Of a DNA stretch of 64,000 nt, positions 10,958 to 24,191 are shown in pieces. The position numbers were made by a program, and so were the translations under genes. This stretch comes from Sporobolomyces roseus (lineage: Eukaryota > Basidiomycota > Microbotryomycetes > Sporidiobolales > Sporidiobolaceae), in NCBI GenBank assembly GCA_016617785.1, contig JADILM010000009.1, forward strand, positions 1,093,482 to 1,157,481. The letters are read 5' to 3'. Under the pieces are notes generated by a model. It did no database searches and was not told where the DNA came from. It was given only the letters and a program-made list of their open reading frames with translations. The first letter of the stretch is position 1. Each line of letters opens with the position of its first letter.

Positions 10958-13900
10958 TCACTCGAATACCCTCAAATTCCTCAGATTCGCCAAAACCGTG
11001 TCGACATCCGTGTTGCAGTGCACCGCGAGCTCCGTTTGAAGGTCGAGCGATAGGTATTCGAAGCGAGAGAGGAGGTCTCCGTCGAGGATGCCTTTCGTGA
11101 TCGCTCGAGAGACGGTGTCGTTCTTGACAATTCTGCGAAACAACGAAAGAGAATGAGCTAAGCTGTGTCCAATGAAGCGAGAGAAGGTGGGGCTTACCGG
11201 TAACCACGAGGATTGAGTCCACCGAAATGAAGAATGTGTCGACTCATCGTCGCTTGCAAAGATTGTAATCGCCTGAAAACGGCATCTCGAACAGGGACGA
11301 GGGTGTACAACGATCCATCAATACCACCTACGCCATGGAAAGTGCTGCGAATCAGCCAGAGCATATCAGATTAACAGAATGTCAGAGCGTACCGTATAGA
11401 ATACCATTCTGTTTCGGATCTTCGTTTGGTGCATGTTTCGCAAAGAGCATAGTAGCGATCGATTCAGATCCTGCGTGGTACTCCGTTCGACACAATAGTC
11501 GTTGTCCAGCGTGAGAAGCGATATCTGTGGGTTACTCCCTTCGAATCAGCTCGAGGGAATTAAAAGCTGAGACGAATCAAAACTCACTCGTAGGATCGTA
11601 TTCGAACATTCTCAGAACACCTTTGTCATCTCCAGTGACGAAAGATACTCTTCCTTCGTTGACGAGGAAGTTGGCGTTCGAGATTCGAGATGGTCGATAA
11701 TCGCGACCCAAGAACACGAGTCGATATGGATCCTCCTGTTCTCCGATCGCTATACCCATCAGCTACTATAGGTAAGGATGTAGATAACGAGAGAGACGAA
11801 CCTGGAAAGCCACGAGAGCAACACTTTGCATAGCATCACCGATCAACAAGAAGTTTTTGAGAGCAGTCATACTCGTAACGTGAACTCCCAAATCCAAGAA
11901 TCCAACTGCGATCAATACCTCGTCTTGTTCGAATGCTCGAGCATAGAGTTTCTGTCCCATCGAGAGGAAGAGGTATCCGTTCAAATCGCACATGTTGCCG
12001 ACGATCGATTTGCAGTCTTCGAAGAAACGGATTTTGAGGATATGATCTTGACGAGGAGCCGAGGGATGAGGCAGGATCTTGACGACTTCGAAAATGTAGA
12101 TCTGTGGAGATGAGAAGTTGTTAGCGTGGTCACCTTCGATCTGACGCTGACAGAATCGTTCAACTCACTCCTCCTTTCGCAGATAGATCTTCACCTCGAT
12201 AAACGGTGGTTCCAACGGCGATAAAGTCTCGCATACCTCCAGCTTTACTTTGTGAGTGTAAGCTGACTGATTTGAGAGTGCAGATGAATTCGTTTTGACG
12301 GAATTCGTAACTAGAGGAAAAGCGAAGAATCGTCAGCATTCATCGAAGAACCATGTCAATAAACGTGCACTCACCCATCGATAGCTTCCCAAGTTCCTGG
12401 AACGAGCAGCTCGAGTGTCGATTGATAGTTCGTAGGTTCGAGTAATCCAGGTGCTGCTCAAATCTTGTCATTAGCGACAAGTCGAATCGAGCGAAACGAA
12501 GAGTGAACTCACTATTGTCCTTGAATGTCGGTACACCTTCATCATCGAAAGCGACGAATCTCGTCTCGTTCAGAGTTCCTCCAACGTACAATCCCGAATC
12601 GAGATCGAAAGCCAAATAAGCGTAAATCCTATCTTTCGGCACGCTCGTCAACGGCATCGCATGATTGACGCTTGCAGTTACCGGAATAGTCGCCAATTGT
12701 AGTCCAGCTTCCCTCGTCATCATCGCAAAGTCTCCATCGACAGTCGAAGTGAATCCGTAAACTCCTTTCTCATTTCCTTCGAAACATCTAGCGGGTCCTT
12801 GTCGTCCTTTCATGATCCAAAAAGTTTCCTCGCCGGTCAAGAAAGCGCCAGAGTGAGAGTGACCGAGGTTGGAGAAGGCGATGAGTTCCCGTCGAGCGGG
12901 AAGAGGGAGGTTGGAACCTTTTCGTCGGGGGGTCGAGAGGGGGATGTGGTGAACGAGGGACTTGACGAAGCGAAGGGCGAGGCGTGGGGGGAGTTCGTCG
13001 GAGGAAGAGGGGGAAGAGACGGCAGGAACAGAGGCGGAGAAAGCTTCGTAGAGAACCATTGTTCCGCTTGAGGACCAAATGAGGAGGTGAAGCTTTTCGT
13101 CTTGTGTTGAGCCAGAAGGACCGAGGTTGAGTAGCTGAATACGGTCAATGGTGAGGTCGTCGGGGTCGATCGAAGACGGAATGGGTAAGGGTGAAGAATC
13201 AGGTGAATCGGAAAGAACGGAGAGAAGGAGATGAGCGGATTGAGTTCGGAAGACTTCGAGCATTGTCGGCAGCAGATGGATCTGCGGGGACACGATGTCG
13301 ATGAGCGGCGAAAAGAGAGACTCGTCAAGAAGAGACTACGTACCGTTAGAGCTCCCTCTTCGTCAATCCTCACCAGCATGTCTCCTCCCTCATCCTCTTT
13401 CCTCACACTGCGTTCTCCCTCCTGGAGCCTCTCTACCTCGTTTTTGACTTCTGCTCTCTCCCTCTCGATTTCCATCCCCACAACTTTCGGTACTTTCTTC
13501 TCGCTACTTCCGTACAAATCATCGTCCTCCTCGTCTTCCTCCTCTTGCATTCTTGAATCTTGCATCGTAACTTGCTGTGTCGTCGTGCCATTCGAAAGTT
13601 TCTCGAGCGCTTGAGATTGTCGATTTGGTCGAATCAGTTCGCAGCGATTCGAGGTGTCTCGCCAAACTGCTGTTCGTCCTTTACTTCGGGCTTCTTCGAT
13701 TTCGTTCAGTGTCCGAGAGGTCGTGTCGAAATGGAAGAGACGAGATTCGATCGATGAGCGAGAACCGACGTGAAGGGCGAGATTCGAAGGAGTCGAAGTC
13801 GCTCGTGCAGAAGTGTTCGCAGGAATCGAAGGTGATAGAGCAAGCGACTGAAGCGGATTGAGGTCTGTCCGTACTTTCATTCCGTATCAGCGCGATTCAC

Positions 13901-16514
13901 GAGACGGTCAACCGGAAGTGACGAACCTCGATCATGAACCCTGATCTCTTCTGATCCAACGAGCACAATCACTCTTCCTCCTCCGCCCTGATCTCCCATT
14001 CCCGTCGCATACACAGTTCTGAATCCATCCTCAAGCTTGACTAGTTCGACTTCACCACCTTCAACAGCTTGATAGAACTGTGCATTCCTCCCCTTTCAGC
14101 ATGGGGGTTTTCGTCGAGACTGAAGTGAAAGCTGAACGTACAGCAGTTCCTTCTTCGTTGCTAGCAATCAATACTCTTTCTCCCCCAAGTTGATCGGCTC
14201 GAGGTCCTAATGATACTTCCCATATCCCGTCTGTCGCGATTCGTCCAACTCCTTCTTCGTACTCTGCATTCATCGAGACGGGTAGAGGTAGTGGTCGTCG
14301 AGAAGTCGTCGGCAGTGAGCGCTACATCAGAGGGGAACGGTCAGTCTCAATTCGGATATTGGAGGGATGAGAGTACAACGCACGTGGAAAATGGTCAATC
14401 CTGCTTTCTTGCCCGCACCAGTCGTTCCGATCAGTTCAGCCGGTGACTGTCGAGCGAAGAACATGACCTCATTAGCTCATGTATAGAACAGAACGAATGA
14501 AGAAGATCCTCGAACTGACCTCGTCGTCAATCAAACCCATTACCAAACTTCTCACACTCCCATAACTCTCCAACTCATCGACTAGTTTCAATCTCAATTT
14601 CCCATCTCCCACCTGAGAAGGCGCAACGAGTGAATTGAGAGTCGCGAGTGCTCCTTGTAGTTGTGTAGGATCGAATTTTGGTAAAGTTGGTTTCGAGATG
14701 GTTTTTGTCGAATCTCCATAGATATCTGTTCCATCAAGCCGCTTCGTCTATCAGCTTCATCTTTTCGCGACAAAAGAGATGAAGAAAAAGAGTTGAAACG
14801 AACCTTCATCGTCCTCATCCATTTCCTCGTCCTCTACCTGCGCTGCATCCGTCGCAGAAACCTTGACATTGTCTTCCGCTTTGATCGCTAGACCTCCTCC
14901 CGCTCCACCACTCATCACCTCAAACAACCTACTCCCCTCCTGTTCACCTCCAACGAAAACCCTCACTCTCCCATCAACCCCCTCTAATCTCACACTACAA
15001 CTCGCGCCTCCCTCACACCTAACCCCTTCAAGTACTTCCATCTTCATCCCACTAATACTTCTCCCAATCCTCTCTATACTCAACCCCAAAACTTTCCCAC
15101 TCCTACAAAACACCAACGCTTGATTATCCCAACTTTTCCCTTTACTCGTTTCGTCCGTTGGGGAAGCGAGAAATTGAACGATTGAACCTTCGAGGATTTC
15201 ATTGACGTAGGTTTTTCTTAAGGAGGTGGGATCTCGATCTACTCCCAAAGGGAGTGGACGACCAGGTGGGAAATCCTTTTCTAACCAATTATTAGTTGGA
15301 CTTCCAACTAATTTACCTCCCTGGATATCCAATAACAATAAACCATTTGCCGAGGTTAACAAGACTGAACCAATTCCGAGAGAAGGAGGTAGTGGTTGAA
15401 TTGATAAGAGGGAATAAGGGAGTGGTGCTGAAGTAGAAATTAATACTGCTAATGTAGGAGATTCACCTTCTTTGACGGTGTTTGAGGGTCGAGTAGAAAG
15501 GGTTACGAGAGAGACTAGGTGGTTGTGAGCGAGATGCTCGAGTCGTCCGGACCAGGTGTAATCGGGTGCGTAGAGGAGAGCGAGAGTGGGCTCGGTGAAT
15601 CCGGGGAGGAAGGTTAGGGATACGAGGTTACGGATTGGTGGGGGAGCGTTCGGGAGGAATGCGTTTGCTGTTGTGGAGGATTGGGAGGAGAGAGTTGAGG
15701 AACGAGCTGCGAGAGACGAGGAGGGGATTGAGGAGGACTGAAGAGAGGTGAGAGGGATGAGATGGGATGGTGCGTAGGGGATTCTGAGGGGGAAAGATGA
15801 GAGTTAGTCAAGAGAAAGAAGGGGGAAGGGGAGAGAGAGGGAAGAGTTTACTGAGATCCTCCTTGTTCCCATCCTTGTCGATCCATTCCTAACCCTTCTA
15901 GATCTAGTTCTTCTGTGAACCAAGGCAAGACTGCGAGTGTGCCATCTCCTCCCGAATTTGTCGGTAGGTGTAAAACGGTCATTCGAGAATTTGGATCGTG
16001 AGCTATCAGAGTTGGTCGATCTTCCGCCTGTACACACCTCTGCCATTGAGCACGACGCGGATAGGTGCTGAGAAGTGAAAAGGAGTACGTACGACTTGAG
16101 GTAACTTCTCGAAAGTGTGTAGAGAGACGGGAATCAAATCGAATTCTTCGGTAGACCATTCCATCAACGACATTTTAGCTTGTTCGAATGAAACGAGTAC
16201 ACGATCTTGACCATCTTGTTTCGATTGTAATGTCCTCACCAAGGATAAGGAAGTGATTGAACCGTGTAACTTGTGAGTTCTCAAGTGCGAAATTCGATCC
16301 TAACGAACTCGACCAACTCTCATCAGGTTGAACCGAGTGAATGGAGAGATAGTTGAGGACTTACGGTTACTTGCCATATTGATAGAGTAGTATCCCTTGC
16401 AGTGATGAGGTGGGTAGTTGAAGGAATTGAAGTTTGGAATAGCTTGCAACTCAAGGCATGAGATACACCAGTTGGAGGTAAAGGTGTACGATGATATGCA
16501 GTGAGAGGAGCCAT
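10958..16514 (-). CDS. CFT1: CPSF160/Cft1, cleavage and polyadenylation factor subunit
   Basis: A large many-exon gene (about 1,500 codons). It starts MAPLTAYHRTPLPPTGVSHA, typical of Cft1, and ends in the CPSF_A domain with ILDGDLLSRFEYLSLDL. The acidic insert DEEDDDLYG between propellers is characteristic of CPSF160 and is absent from its relatives DDB1 and RSE1. Further diagnostic stretches are KNFLLIGDAMQSVALVAFQ and VSFVTGDDKGVLRMFEYDP near the C-terminus. Cft1 is the scaffold of the polymerase module of the nuclear pre-mRNA 3'-end machinery and helps recognise the AAUAAA-like signal. An earlier in-frame ATG (16607) exists, but conservation begins at 16514. The gene is divergent from VAC8 across about 280 bases. 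Confidence 0.9.
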
Positions 16515-16793
16515 TCTCTCACTCTCTAGGTTGTTGTGATTGAGAGTTGATCGAGGTTTGTTAGAAAGAGAGGAAATCCTTAAGGCCAAACTCTCCCCTC
16601 TCTCCAATACAACTCTTTACAACTAGCTGAATAGCTATACAATCAGTACGACTATCATCAACTACAGTCGGTCAATCCAAAAGTCAGCGCGTTCGTCGTT
16701 TCTCTTCCCTGTTCCCCTCCCACGCGTACCTCGTCTCTCCCTCTCCCTCTCTTCCTCTCGACTATCCAAGCCTTGTGATCCTCCGTACAAGTG

Positions 16794-19296
16794 ATGGGTA
16801 TCTGTACTTCATGCTGCCGAGGTACGTTGTCTCTTTACCTCTCTCGAAATGAGCCGAGATTCTAAAGTTTCAATCTGACTCGTTCTGGTTAAACTTACAC
16901 CTCACTTCCAGGCGGTCGTTCGCATGCTGGATACGAACCATTGTTATTAGAGAATGAACGGGAAGCAGTCGCTGAACTATTACAATACTTGGAGAGTCAG
17001 TCCCGCTTTCTTCTCGTCCTTCTCCTTCTCCTCTCTCCCCCTCATTTCCTGCATCTTCCCCATCACTACTCTTACTCTCACTAGGCTCAAGCTTGCTAGA
17101 ACGGACCGTACTGATAATTTGCTGAGTGTGAGTAGATCGAGCCGAAACCAACTTTTTCACCGGAGAACCTTTGAGAGCGTTATCGACTTTATCCTACTCT
17201 GAAAATGTCGACCTCCAAAGATCTGCCGCTCTAGCCTTTGCCGAAATCACTGAAAAGGTAAAAACCAACCATGTTCTTTTCTCATCTGCTCTTGATTCAA
17301 AAACGAGACTGATGAAATGAGCACTGGTTGTTTGAAACAGGACGTACGAGAAGTTTCAAGGGAAACTTTGGAACCCATTTTGTTTTTACTCAATTCTCAT
17401 GATGTAGAAGTACAAAGAGCCGCTTCTGCTGCACTCGGAAATTTGGGTGTGAATGGTGAGCTCTCCTTTTCTTTTCTCCATTTTCGAGAGGATTCTCGTT
17501 AATGGAAAGGAAAGGGTTGCCTGCAGCTGAGAACAAATTGACGATTGTTAAATTGGGTGGACTCGAACCTTTGATTCGACAAATGTTGAGTCCCAACGTC
17601 GAGGTACAATGTAATGCGGTTGGATGTATCACGAACCTCGCTACTCACGGTACGGAATCTGTCTCTCTCTTCATCACTCTTTCCAAAATCGGGACTGATG
17701 GGAGTGAGAGCATTGCCCGCAGATGAGAACAAACCTAGGATCGCCAAGAGTGGTGCTTTGGTTCCTCTCACTCGATTGGCGAAATCAAAAGATATGAGAG
17801 TTCAACGAAACGCTACTGGTGCTTTACTCAACATGACTCACTCTGGTACGTTTCTCTCCTCCTCTCACTTCCCTCCTCTACTCAAAGCGCCTGTTTTTAG
17901 ATGAGAACCGACAACAATTAGTCAACGCTGGAGCGATCCCAGTTCTCGTCGCACTCCTCGCTTCCCCCGATACAGACGTTCAATACTACTGTACTACTGC
18001 ACTCTCGAATATCGCAGTCGACGGAAACAATCGAAAGAAGTTACAAACGAGTGAACCTAAATTAGTGGTCAATTTGATCGGGTTGATGGATAGTCCTAGT
18101 TTGAAAGTTCAATGTCAAGCTGCTTTGGCTCTCCGAAATCTCGCTTCTGACGGTACGTCCTCGTATCTCCTCATTTCCCTCCAATCCGAGGCTGATGATC
18201 CAGTATCGAGAGTCTACAGAAAAATATCAATTAGAAATCGTCAAGAATGGAGGACTCCCCGCTCTCCTTCGACTCCTCCGATCCTCATTCCTTCCCCTCG
18301 TCCTCTCGGCAGCCGCTTGCGTTCGAAATGTCTCGATCCACCCATTGAACGAATCACCAATAATCGAATCTGGTTTCCTCGGACCTTTGATCGATCTCCT
18401 CGCTTACGACGAGAATGAAGAGATTCAATGTCATGCGATCTCAACTTTGAGGAACCTTGCCGCGTCGAGTGAAGGGAACAAGAGGGCGATTGTTGATGCG
18501 GGAGCGGCGGAAAGGATTAGGGATTTGGTTTTGGGTGTACCGGTTTCCGTTCAAAGTGAGATGACCGCTTGTGCTGCTGTATTGGGTCTGTCGGGTACGT
18601 CGGGAATCGAGTTCATTCTCTTTCAAGATCGAACTGACTGAGCTCCACTCTCTTCCCCCGAGTACAGAGGACATCAAGACTGAATTACTCGACATGGGGA
18701 TCTGCGACGTTCTCATTCCTCTCACCAACTCGCCTTCTGTCGAAGTCCAAGGAAACTCTGCAGCAGCAATCGGTAACCTCTCCTCAAAAAGTGAGTTCCT
18801 CTTCTTTCCTCTCAGCCCAATCAACCCAGAGTGCTGAAGAAGAAAGGTGGATATTACAGCGGATGATTACACTGCGTTCTCGAACGTATGGTCGGAACCC
18901 GAAGGAGGTTTACATGGATACTTGGTGAGGTTTTTGGAGAGTTCAGATACTACTTTCCAACATATCGCGATTTGGACTATGGTACAACTTCTCGAATCGG
19001 GTGGTACGTCGATCTGCTATCTTCAATCGACTCTACAATAGCTGATTGTTTGCCATGTTCGACGCACAGATCCAACTCTCGAAAACCACATTCGACAATC
19101 GCCTCACCTCTTACCTCTCGCACACAAACTCGCTTCGACTCCTCTATCTGAGAAATCGGCGAGCTCGATTCATTCTGGAAACGAAGGGAGTGAGAACGGG
19201 GATGGAGAAGATGGGATGGGAGATGGAGGAGAGAGAGAAATTGTTGAATTGGCGAGAACGGTTTTGGAGTTATTGGACGTTGAGCACAAGGAGTAA
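16794..19296 (+). CDS. VAC8: Vacuolar armadillo-repeat protein Vac8
   Basis: Exon 1 (16794-16821) encodes MGICTSCCR. This is an N-myristoylation glycine followed by palmitoylation cysteines, as in yeast Vac8. Exon 2 begins at 16912 with [12 protein letters not shown]. The rest, split by several short introns, is a run of about eleven armadillo repeats. Recognisable units include [64 protein letters not shown] and [14 protein letters not shown]. It ends [16 protein letters not shown]. Vac8 sits on the vacuole membrane and serves vacuole inheritance, fusion, nucleus-vacuole junctions and selective autophagy. The acidic, Gly-rich stretch near the C-terminus is low complexity. The lipidation motif at the first codons fixes the start. 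Confidence 0.92.
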
Positions 19297-19720
19297 AAAT
19301 CCCTTCAAAACCCTTTTCCCTCTTTCACACCACACCTCATCGACACTGCTTCTTCTCACGTTTAACGCTTTTACTATTGCTTTTTCCCAAACCTTGTCTT
19401 GTTTCTTTCCTTCTCCCTCAAATCGTTGTTTACTTTCCCACCCTCCTTTTCTCTCTCTCTCTAATCAGTTTGCTCTCCCCCCCTTTTCTCTATCCTAGTT
19501 CTCTTGCTCTCTCATTCTGTATAGGTCCCTCTCTCACTCTTGTTCATCGTCTCTCTCTCTCCACATCCCAAATCTCGGTTTTTGCTGCTCCTTTCGTCTT
19601 CAGTTTTTTTTGCTCTGTCTCGTAACTTTGACTCTTTTTTGAAATCACTCAATGCTCAACATTTTACAGCAAAGGCATAGATAAGTATTGCATGACACAA
19701 CAACAAGAATGAAAGGAAAA
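19297..19720. other. Convergent 3' interval, pyrimidine-rich
   Basis: This lies between the 3' ends of VAC8 (plus) and the minus-strand gene ending at 19721. The plus strand is strongly C/T-rich, with CTCTCTCT runs. Open frames here are short and low-complexity. I see no further gene. Confidence 0.5.
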
Positions 19721-21288
19721 CTAAGCGAATTTCGCACTAGAGATACCACCGTTTGAACCACCGAAGAAACTCGAACCGAATGAAGCTACTTTCCGACTGA
19801 TTGATGAAGATCTTTGTTTCCCGATCGGAGGTCGTTTGGGGTCTGCAGGAGGAAGAGCTTGAGAGGAAAAAGAAGAGGAAGGAGATTTCTCGTCGAATCG
19901 TCGAGTGGGAGCAGTAGTATCGGGTGAAGTGGGTGGAGTCGTTGTTGAAGGTTCATGGTCGGAGAACGGTGAACGAGGTGAAGTGGATTCTATCGAATCG
20001 GAAAGGACTTCTTGAGGTTCTTCGACCAACGACGACATTGCGAGAGGAATGTCGATTCCTCCTTTCTCTTCGCTCTGTAAAGGTTCTCCAGCATCTTCCT
20101 TCTCGTGAATCGTCTTGACATGTCGTTTATCCTTGCCCAACTGGACTTCATCGACCGCTCTCGCTTTCCTTCCCAATTGACTAGCACTCAAATCCTCCTC
20201 CTCTTCCTCTTCCTCCCCACCCTCCTTCTTCTCCGTATACTGATCTTTGATAGCTTTCGCATCTTTCGCCCATTCGTCACGTTCCAGTCTCTCCTTCTCT
20301 TGTTCCTCTTTGAGTTTCTTCGCACCTTTACTCCAATGCTCAACATAAAACTTTTCTTCCAACTCCCCATACTCTGCCGCCCTACAACAATCCCTACAGC
20401 AATCGACGACGGGTACGAGAGTCGCAGCGTGTGGGTGTGAGGTAGGTAAAGGAGGTTTCTGGTCGAGAGGTGTTTGAGGAGGTTTTCGAGGGGAGGTACT
20501 TGAGAGTGAGGGTGATGGAAGGGGAGAAGCGGATTTAGGGGCTGGCGAAAGAGGGAGTGGGAGGGAAGTAGGTGACGTAGACATTCGGAGAATTGGTTTC
20601 GAAGTTTTCGTCAAGAGGCATGGTCGACTACACCTTCTAGTGACAGTAGGGATCTTCAACCTCAATCTCGTAGGAGCGTTCGGGGTGAAGGCTGGGTCGT
20701 CGTCGAGCAGCTCCTCCTCGTCGTCCGTGTAAGATCGATCAGACCAAGAACCGCTCCCTCGTCGAGCTCGTCGAGGTCTTTGAGTCGGACACTTGAAGCC
20801 TTGATGCTTTTCTCGCTCGGGCGATGATTCTCTTCGTCTTGAGGTCGAGGTGACTCCGCTTGAGACTGCTCCAGTATTGAGTAGAGGTTCGAGGGTAGCT
20901 GAAAGTCCATTTCGTAATGAACACCAAGCTCTCGAGGTCGCTCCGCTGAAACTAGGTGTTTCGAGACTGTGACCCATTAAACCGATTCAGCGCTGCTTCA
21001 TAGCAGACTGAGAACGGAAAGAGCGACTCACGAATAAGTTCTCACAGCGATTTGTTTCTTGCCTAAATCCCTCTTGAAAGCCTGAGCCATGGCCTGTTCC
21101 ACTTCTCCTTCATCTGCCAACTCGATCAATACCGCCAATGAACAGAATGAGACCTTCTTGTAGTCTGAAGTTGAGTGTGAATGATGTGAAAGGGTTGAAT
21201 TGAGAACCGAGTGGGGAGAAATCGAAGAAGGAGAGGATGAGGGTATGTTGAGTGCTTCCAAATCACTCGTTGTTATGTAGCTGGTCAT
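19721..21288 (-). CDS. Hypothetical protein with acidic and low-complexity segments
   Basis: Two exons are read. Exon 1 (from ATG 21288, MTSYITTSDLEALNI) contains the most conserved-looking segment: KKVSFCSLAVLIELADEGEV, then MAQAFKRDLGKKQIAVRTYS. It is spliced over about 21041-20963 to a long second exon. That exon holds Ser/Pro-rich stretches, an acidic DDEEELLDDD patch, a Cys cluster (CCRDCCRAAEYGEL) and a Lys/Glu helix (KKLKEEQEKERLERDEWAKD). The end is SFGSSFFGGSNGGISSAKFA. I do not recognise the family. An in-frame ATG 66 bases upstream (21354) is possible. It converges on VAC8. Confidence 0.65.
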
Positions 21289-21742
21289 CTCTGTTGTGGT
21301 TGGAGAGAAGAGGGGAGGAGCGAGAGGAAAGAAGGGAAGAGAGGTTCGGCCCAAGTGGGGTCTAGAGCGAGGAAGGGAAAAAGTTGCTGGGCTCGTGACC
21401 AGGTTTGACCTCGCAGGAAGTCGCTCTCAAACTGCTACTGTCGCCGAGAGGCGATGTATCGTAGTCAAGGAGCGCGAACATAGAAGTTAACGATTTCGAA
21501 GGAGACCAACGAAGGACAGAAAACAAAGCTTTCGATCCCTTTCGCAACATCACCCTCGCAAAACCGTCGAAGCTAAGCACTGAGTCGACAGTTGACTACG
21601 GTGCGCACGCTTTTAGAGAGTACCGAACAAGCGAAGAACCCTCGCTCTCCCCAACTCTCCCTTACTGCCTTTTTACCGATACCCAAACTGAAAAAATAAT
21701 GATAACAACACCATCCCAACCCTCTTCGCCTCCTATCATAGT
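21289..21742. other. Intergenic interval between two minus-strand genes
   Basis: Upstream of the gene at 21288 and downstream of the F-box gene that stops at 21743. It should hold the promoter of the former and the 3' end of the latter. No coding signal with domain support is visible. Confidence 0.4.
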
Positions 21743-23927
21743 CTAATCGAATCTCAATACCCTCACCCTCTCCCCCACCCCTCCCTCCCCACTCTCTCCA
21801 ACAACCACGATCTTATCCTCATCAACCAAAATCTTCCTTACTTTCTCCGGCCTCCCCTCTACCTCACTCCTCTCACTCTCTCTCCTAACCGGCAATCCCT
21901 TGGCTCTTCTCGACTTCATTCGTTGAAACTCAGTCCCTTCCTCTTCGATTTCTTCCCCCAAAGTAGTTGTAATCTCTGTCATTTCCTCCTCCTTTTCCTC
22001 CCTTTTCCGTTTCCCTTGAGCTCCAGAGGCAAGTGACCAAACTTTGAATGCCCCATCATCTCCAGCACTCACAACCTTGTGTTCCTTCCCCCTTCCTTCA
22101 GATCGAATGATAGCTACACTCCCAACCCTCGCAGTATGTCCAAACAAGGTTTTTTCGTGTCGGATCTCGAGTTTTTGAGAGTTGCGAGAGACGAAGTAGA
22201 CTGAGATAGTGTTGTTTGCGAGGGAGGTTACTATGTAGGGTGAGGAATATTCGATTGAAGTGACTGGTGAGGATGGGGGAGGGGTAGGAGAAAAGGGAAG
22301 GGAATGACGACGAGCGGGGAGGGGAGTGGAGGTCGGAGGTGAGAGCGCGGAGAGGACGGAGATTGAAGCTGAAGAGGAGGGAGAGGAGGGAAGGGAAATG
22401 GTGAATTCTAGATGTACGGAAGAAATTTCGTCAGTTTGAGTATGTGAAGATTGGAAGATAGTGGGAGAGCGGTACCTTGTAATCCGACTGTCCAGTTATT
22501 GGGGAAGACTGGTAAACTATAAGCTAAACTAACTTTGAACGATCTGTCCTTGTCCCTTGATCGAACCTTTTCCAGTGAAAGAACGACAGGTGCCCATCTC
22601 TCCCTACTTTGTAAAGGAGTCTCGGTCTCCCTCACTTCCAACCCGCCCTCTTTCGTGGTCGAGAGCTGATAGAACCGTAGAGTGAATGACTTTGAACAAG
22701 TGACGAGGAGTGGATAGTGAAGTTTAGCGAGTGAGACTGAATCGAACGGTGTAGTGCTCGAGTGGGTGTAGACGGACGAAGAAAGAGATAGGGAAGTATC
22801 AACTTCTTCGAAATAGAATGGAGTTGCAGTCGTAGGGAATTGTAAGCGGAAAATCGAGAATTGACCGGTTGAGTAAAAGACTGAGAGGAGGATCACGGGA
22901 GAGGAAGAGGAGGGGGCAGATTCGTCAAGTCTTAGCTCGGTGATTGAGAGGGGAGGTCGAAAGTCTGGTCGAGATGAATAGAAGTCAGAGAGGCGGGAAG
23001 AGGAGATGGATGCTAGGTGGTGCGTGGTGCCAGAGGGGACAGTGTGTGAGATAGTGATAGTTGGAGGATCGGATGGGAAGGGTGAGGGAGCTCGAGTAGC
23101 GGAAATGAAGTATTGTTGATAAACTTGTAAGAGCGTTTCATGGCGTTCTTCTCGGAGTGCAGGAGGCGGTCGTCGAGCTTCGGGTTCGCCAGGTAGAGAG
23201 ATGTCGGTAGGGAGTGGGGCTAAGACGGCTTTGCGAACCGTGTTGGTCAAGACTGTACTCGATTTCGCAGAGCCATTCCTCCAATTCGTCGAGATCTTGT
23301 ACAGGTCTTTCCATGGTCGTGATCGAGCGATTGTAGAGCCACCGAGAGCGTGTCGTCTAGTTGAAGCTGAGGCGTAGGTTCGAAGGTAGAGGTATCTCCA
23401 GAGCTGCGAATAAACGGATTAATCGATTTCAGAGGAGCAAAAGAGGGTAAACGTTGACTCACTTGAGGATCCTGTGATAGCCGATACCATGCCGACGACA
23501 CTCTCGACACAGTGACGAGATCATGGGCGGTCAAGAAGGACAAACAACGAAGAAGGACTTCTTCAGAGAGGGAGCCTTCGAGCGAAAGTGGTGCGGGAAG
23601 GGTCAGAGTCGGCTTCGATCGTTTTGAGGAGCTAAAAATCTCTGAGCGTATCAGTACAGTGTTACTCGTGAACTGTCTGCCTCGTTCTTGCCCTTTCATG
23701 CCTTCGATCCCGCGCCACCTCTCTCCTCCACTTCCAAAAGATCTCGCTTAAAACGGCTGATGGAAGACAGGAACTCGAGCTCACCCAGTAGTCTTGTATC
23801 TCAGCTTAGCACCACCTGTCTTCCCCTCTCTTACGGTCGCGCTCGTTAGCCCTTCGTTCGAATTTGCCGATGTTGATGAACGATCCTCTTCCTTCTCTCC
23901 TTCGCTCGATCTTGTTCGCTTGCCCAT
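21743..23927 (-). CDS. F-box protein with WD40-like propeller
   Basis: Exon 1 starts at ATG 23927 (MGKRTRSSEGEKEEDRSST) and ends near KLRYKTT. The next exon begins SSKRSKPTLTLPAPL and contains an F-box: SLSEEVLLRCLSFLTAHDLV, then SRVSSAWYRLSQDPQ. LWRYLYLRTYA follows. After that, blade-like beta segments extend to the C-terminus, with a recognisable last WD repeat (FGHTARVGSVAIIRSEG, then KVVSAGDDGAFKVWSL). F-box proteins recruit substrates to SCF ubiquitin ligases through Skp1. The substrate here is unknown. An acidic/basic low-complexity stretch follows the last WD repeat and the protein ends RVRVLRFD. Intron boundaries between 22150 and 22440 are uncertain. Confidence 0.7.
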
Positions 23928-24191
23928 CTCAGGTGATATGTATATTGATGTAGAGTGTGTCGGAAGCCTAAGGAGAGTAATCGAGAGGTGTAGTGAAGTG
24001 CAGCAAGTCAAGCGAGATTAGGGATTCGTTCCTCTCCTTGCTCCGGTTCACCACTTAGCTTGCTCTGCTACTTGGGTCCGCTACTCAGGTCAACTCTACA
24101 GGCAGTTCAGGATCCGATCAACACGACAAGGAACGCGTCCTCCCTCCCCTTTCTCTTCCAACCCCACCTTCCGGTTCTCTCCCCCTCAACA

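Noticed and set aside
12837..13880. Long minus-strand frame within CFT1 read as a separate gene
   Set aside because: It begins as a true CFT1 exon (with DDDLYG) and runs past a splice donor into the intron and a shifted frame of the next exon.
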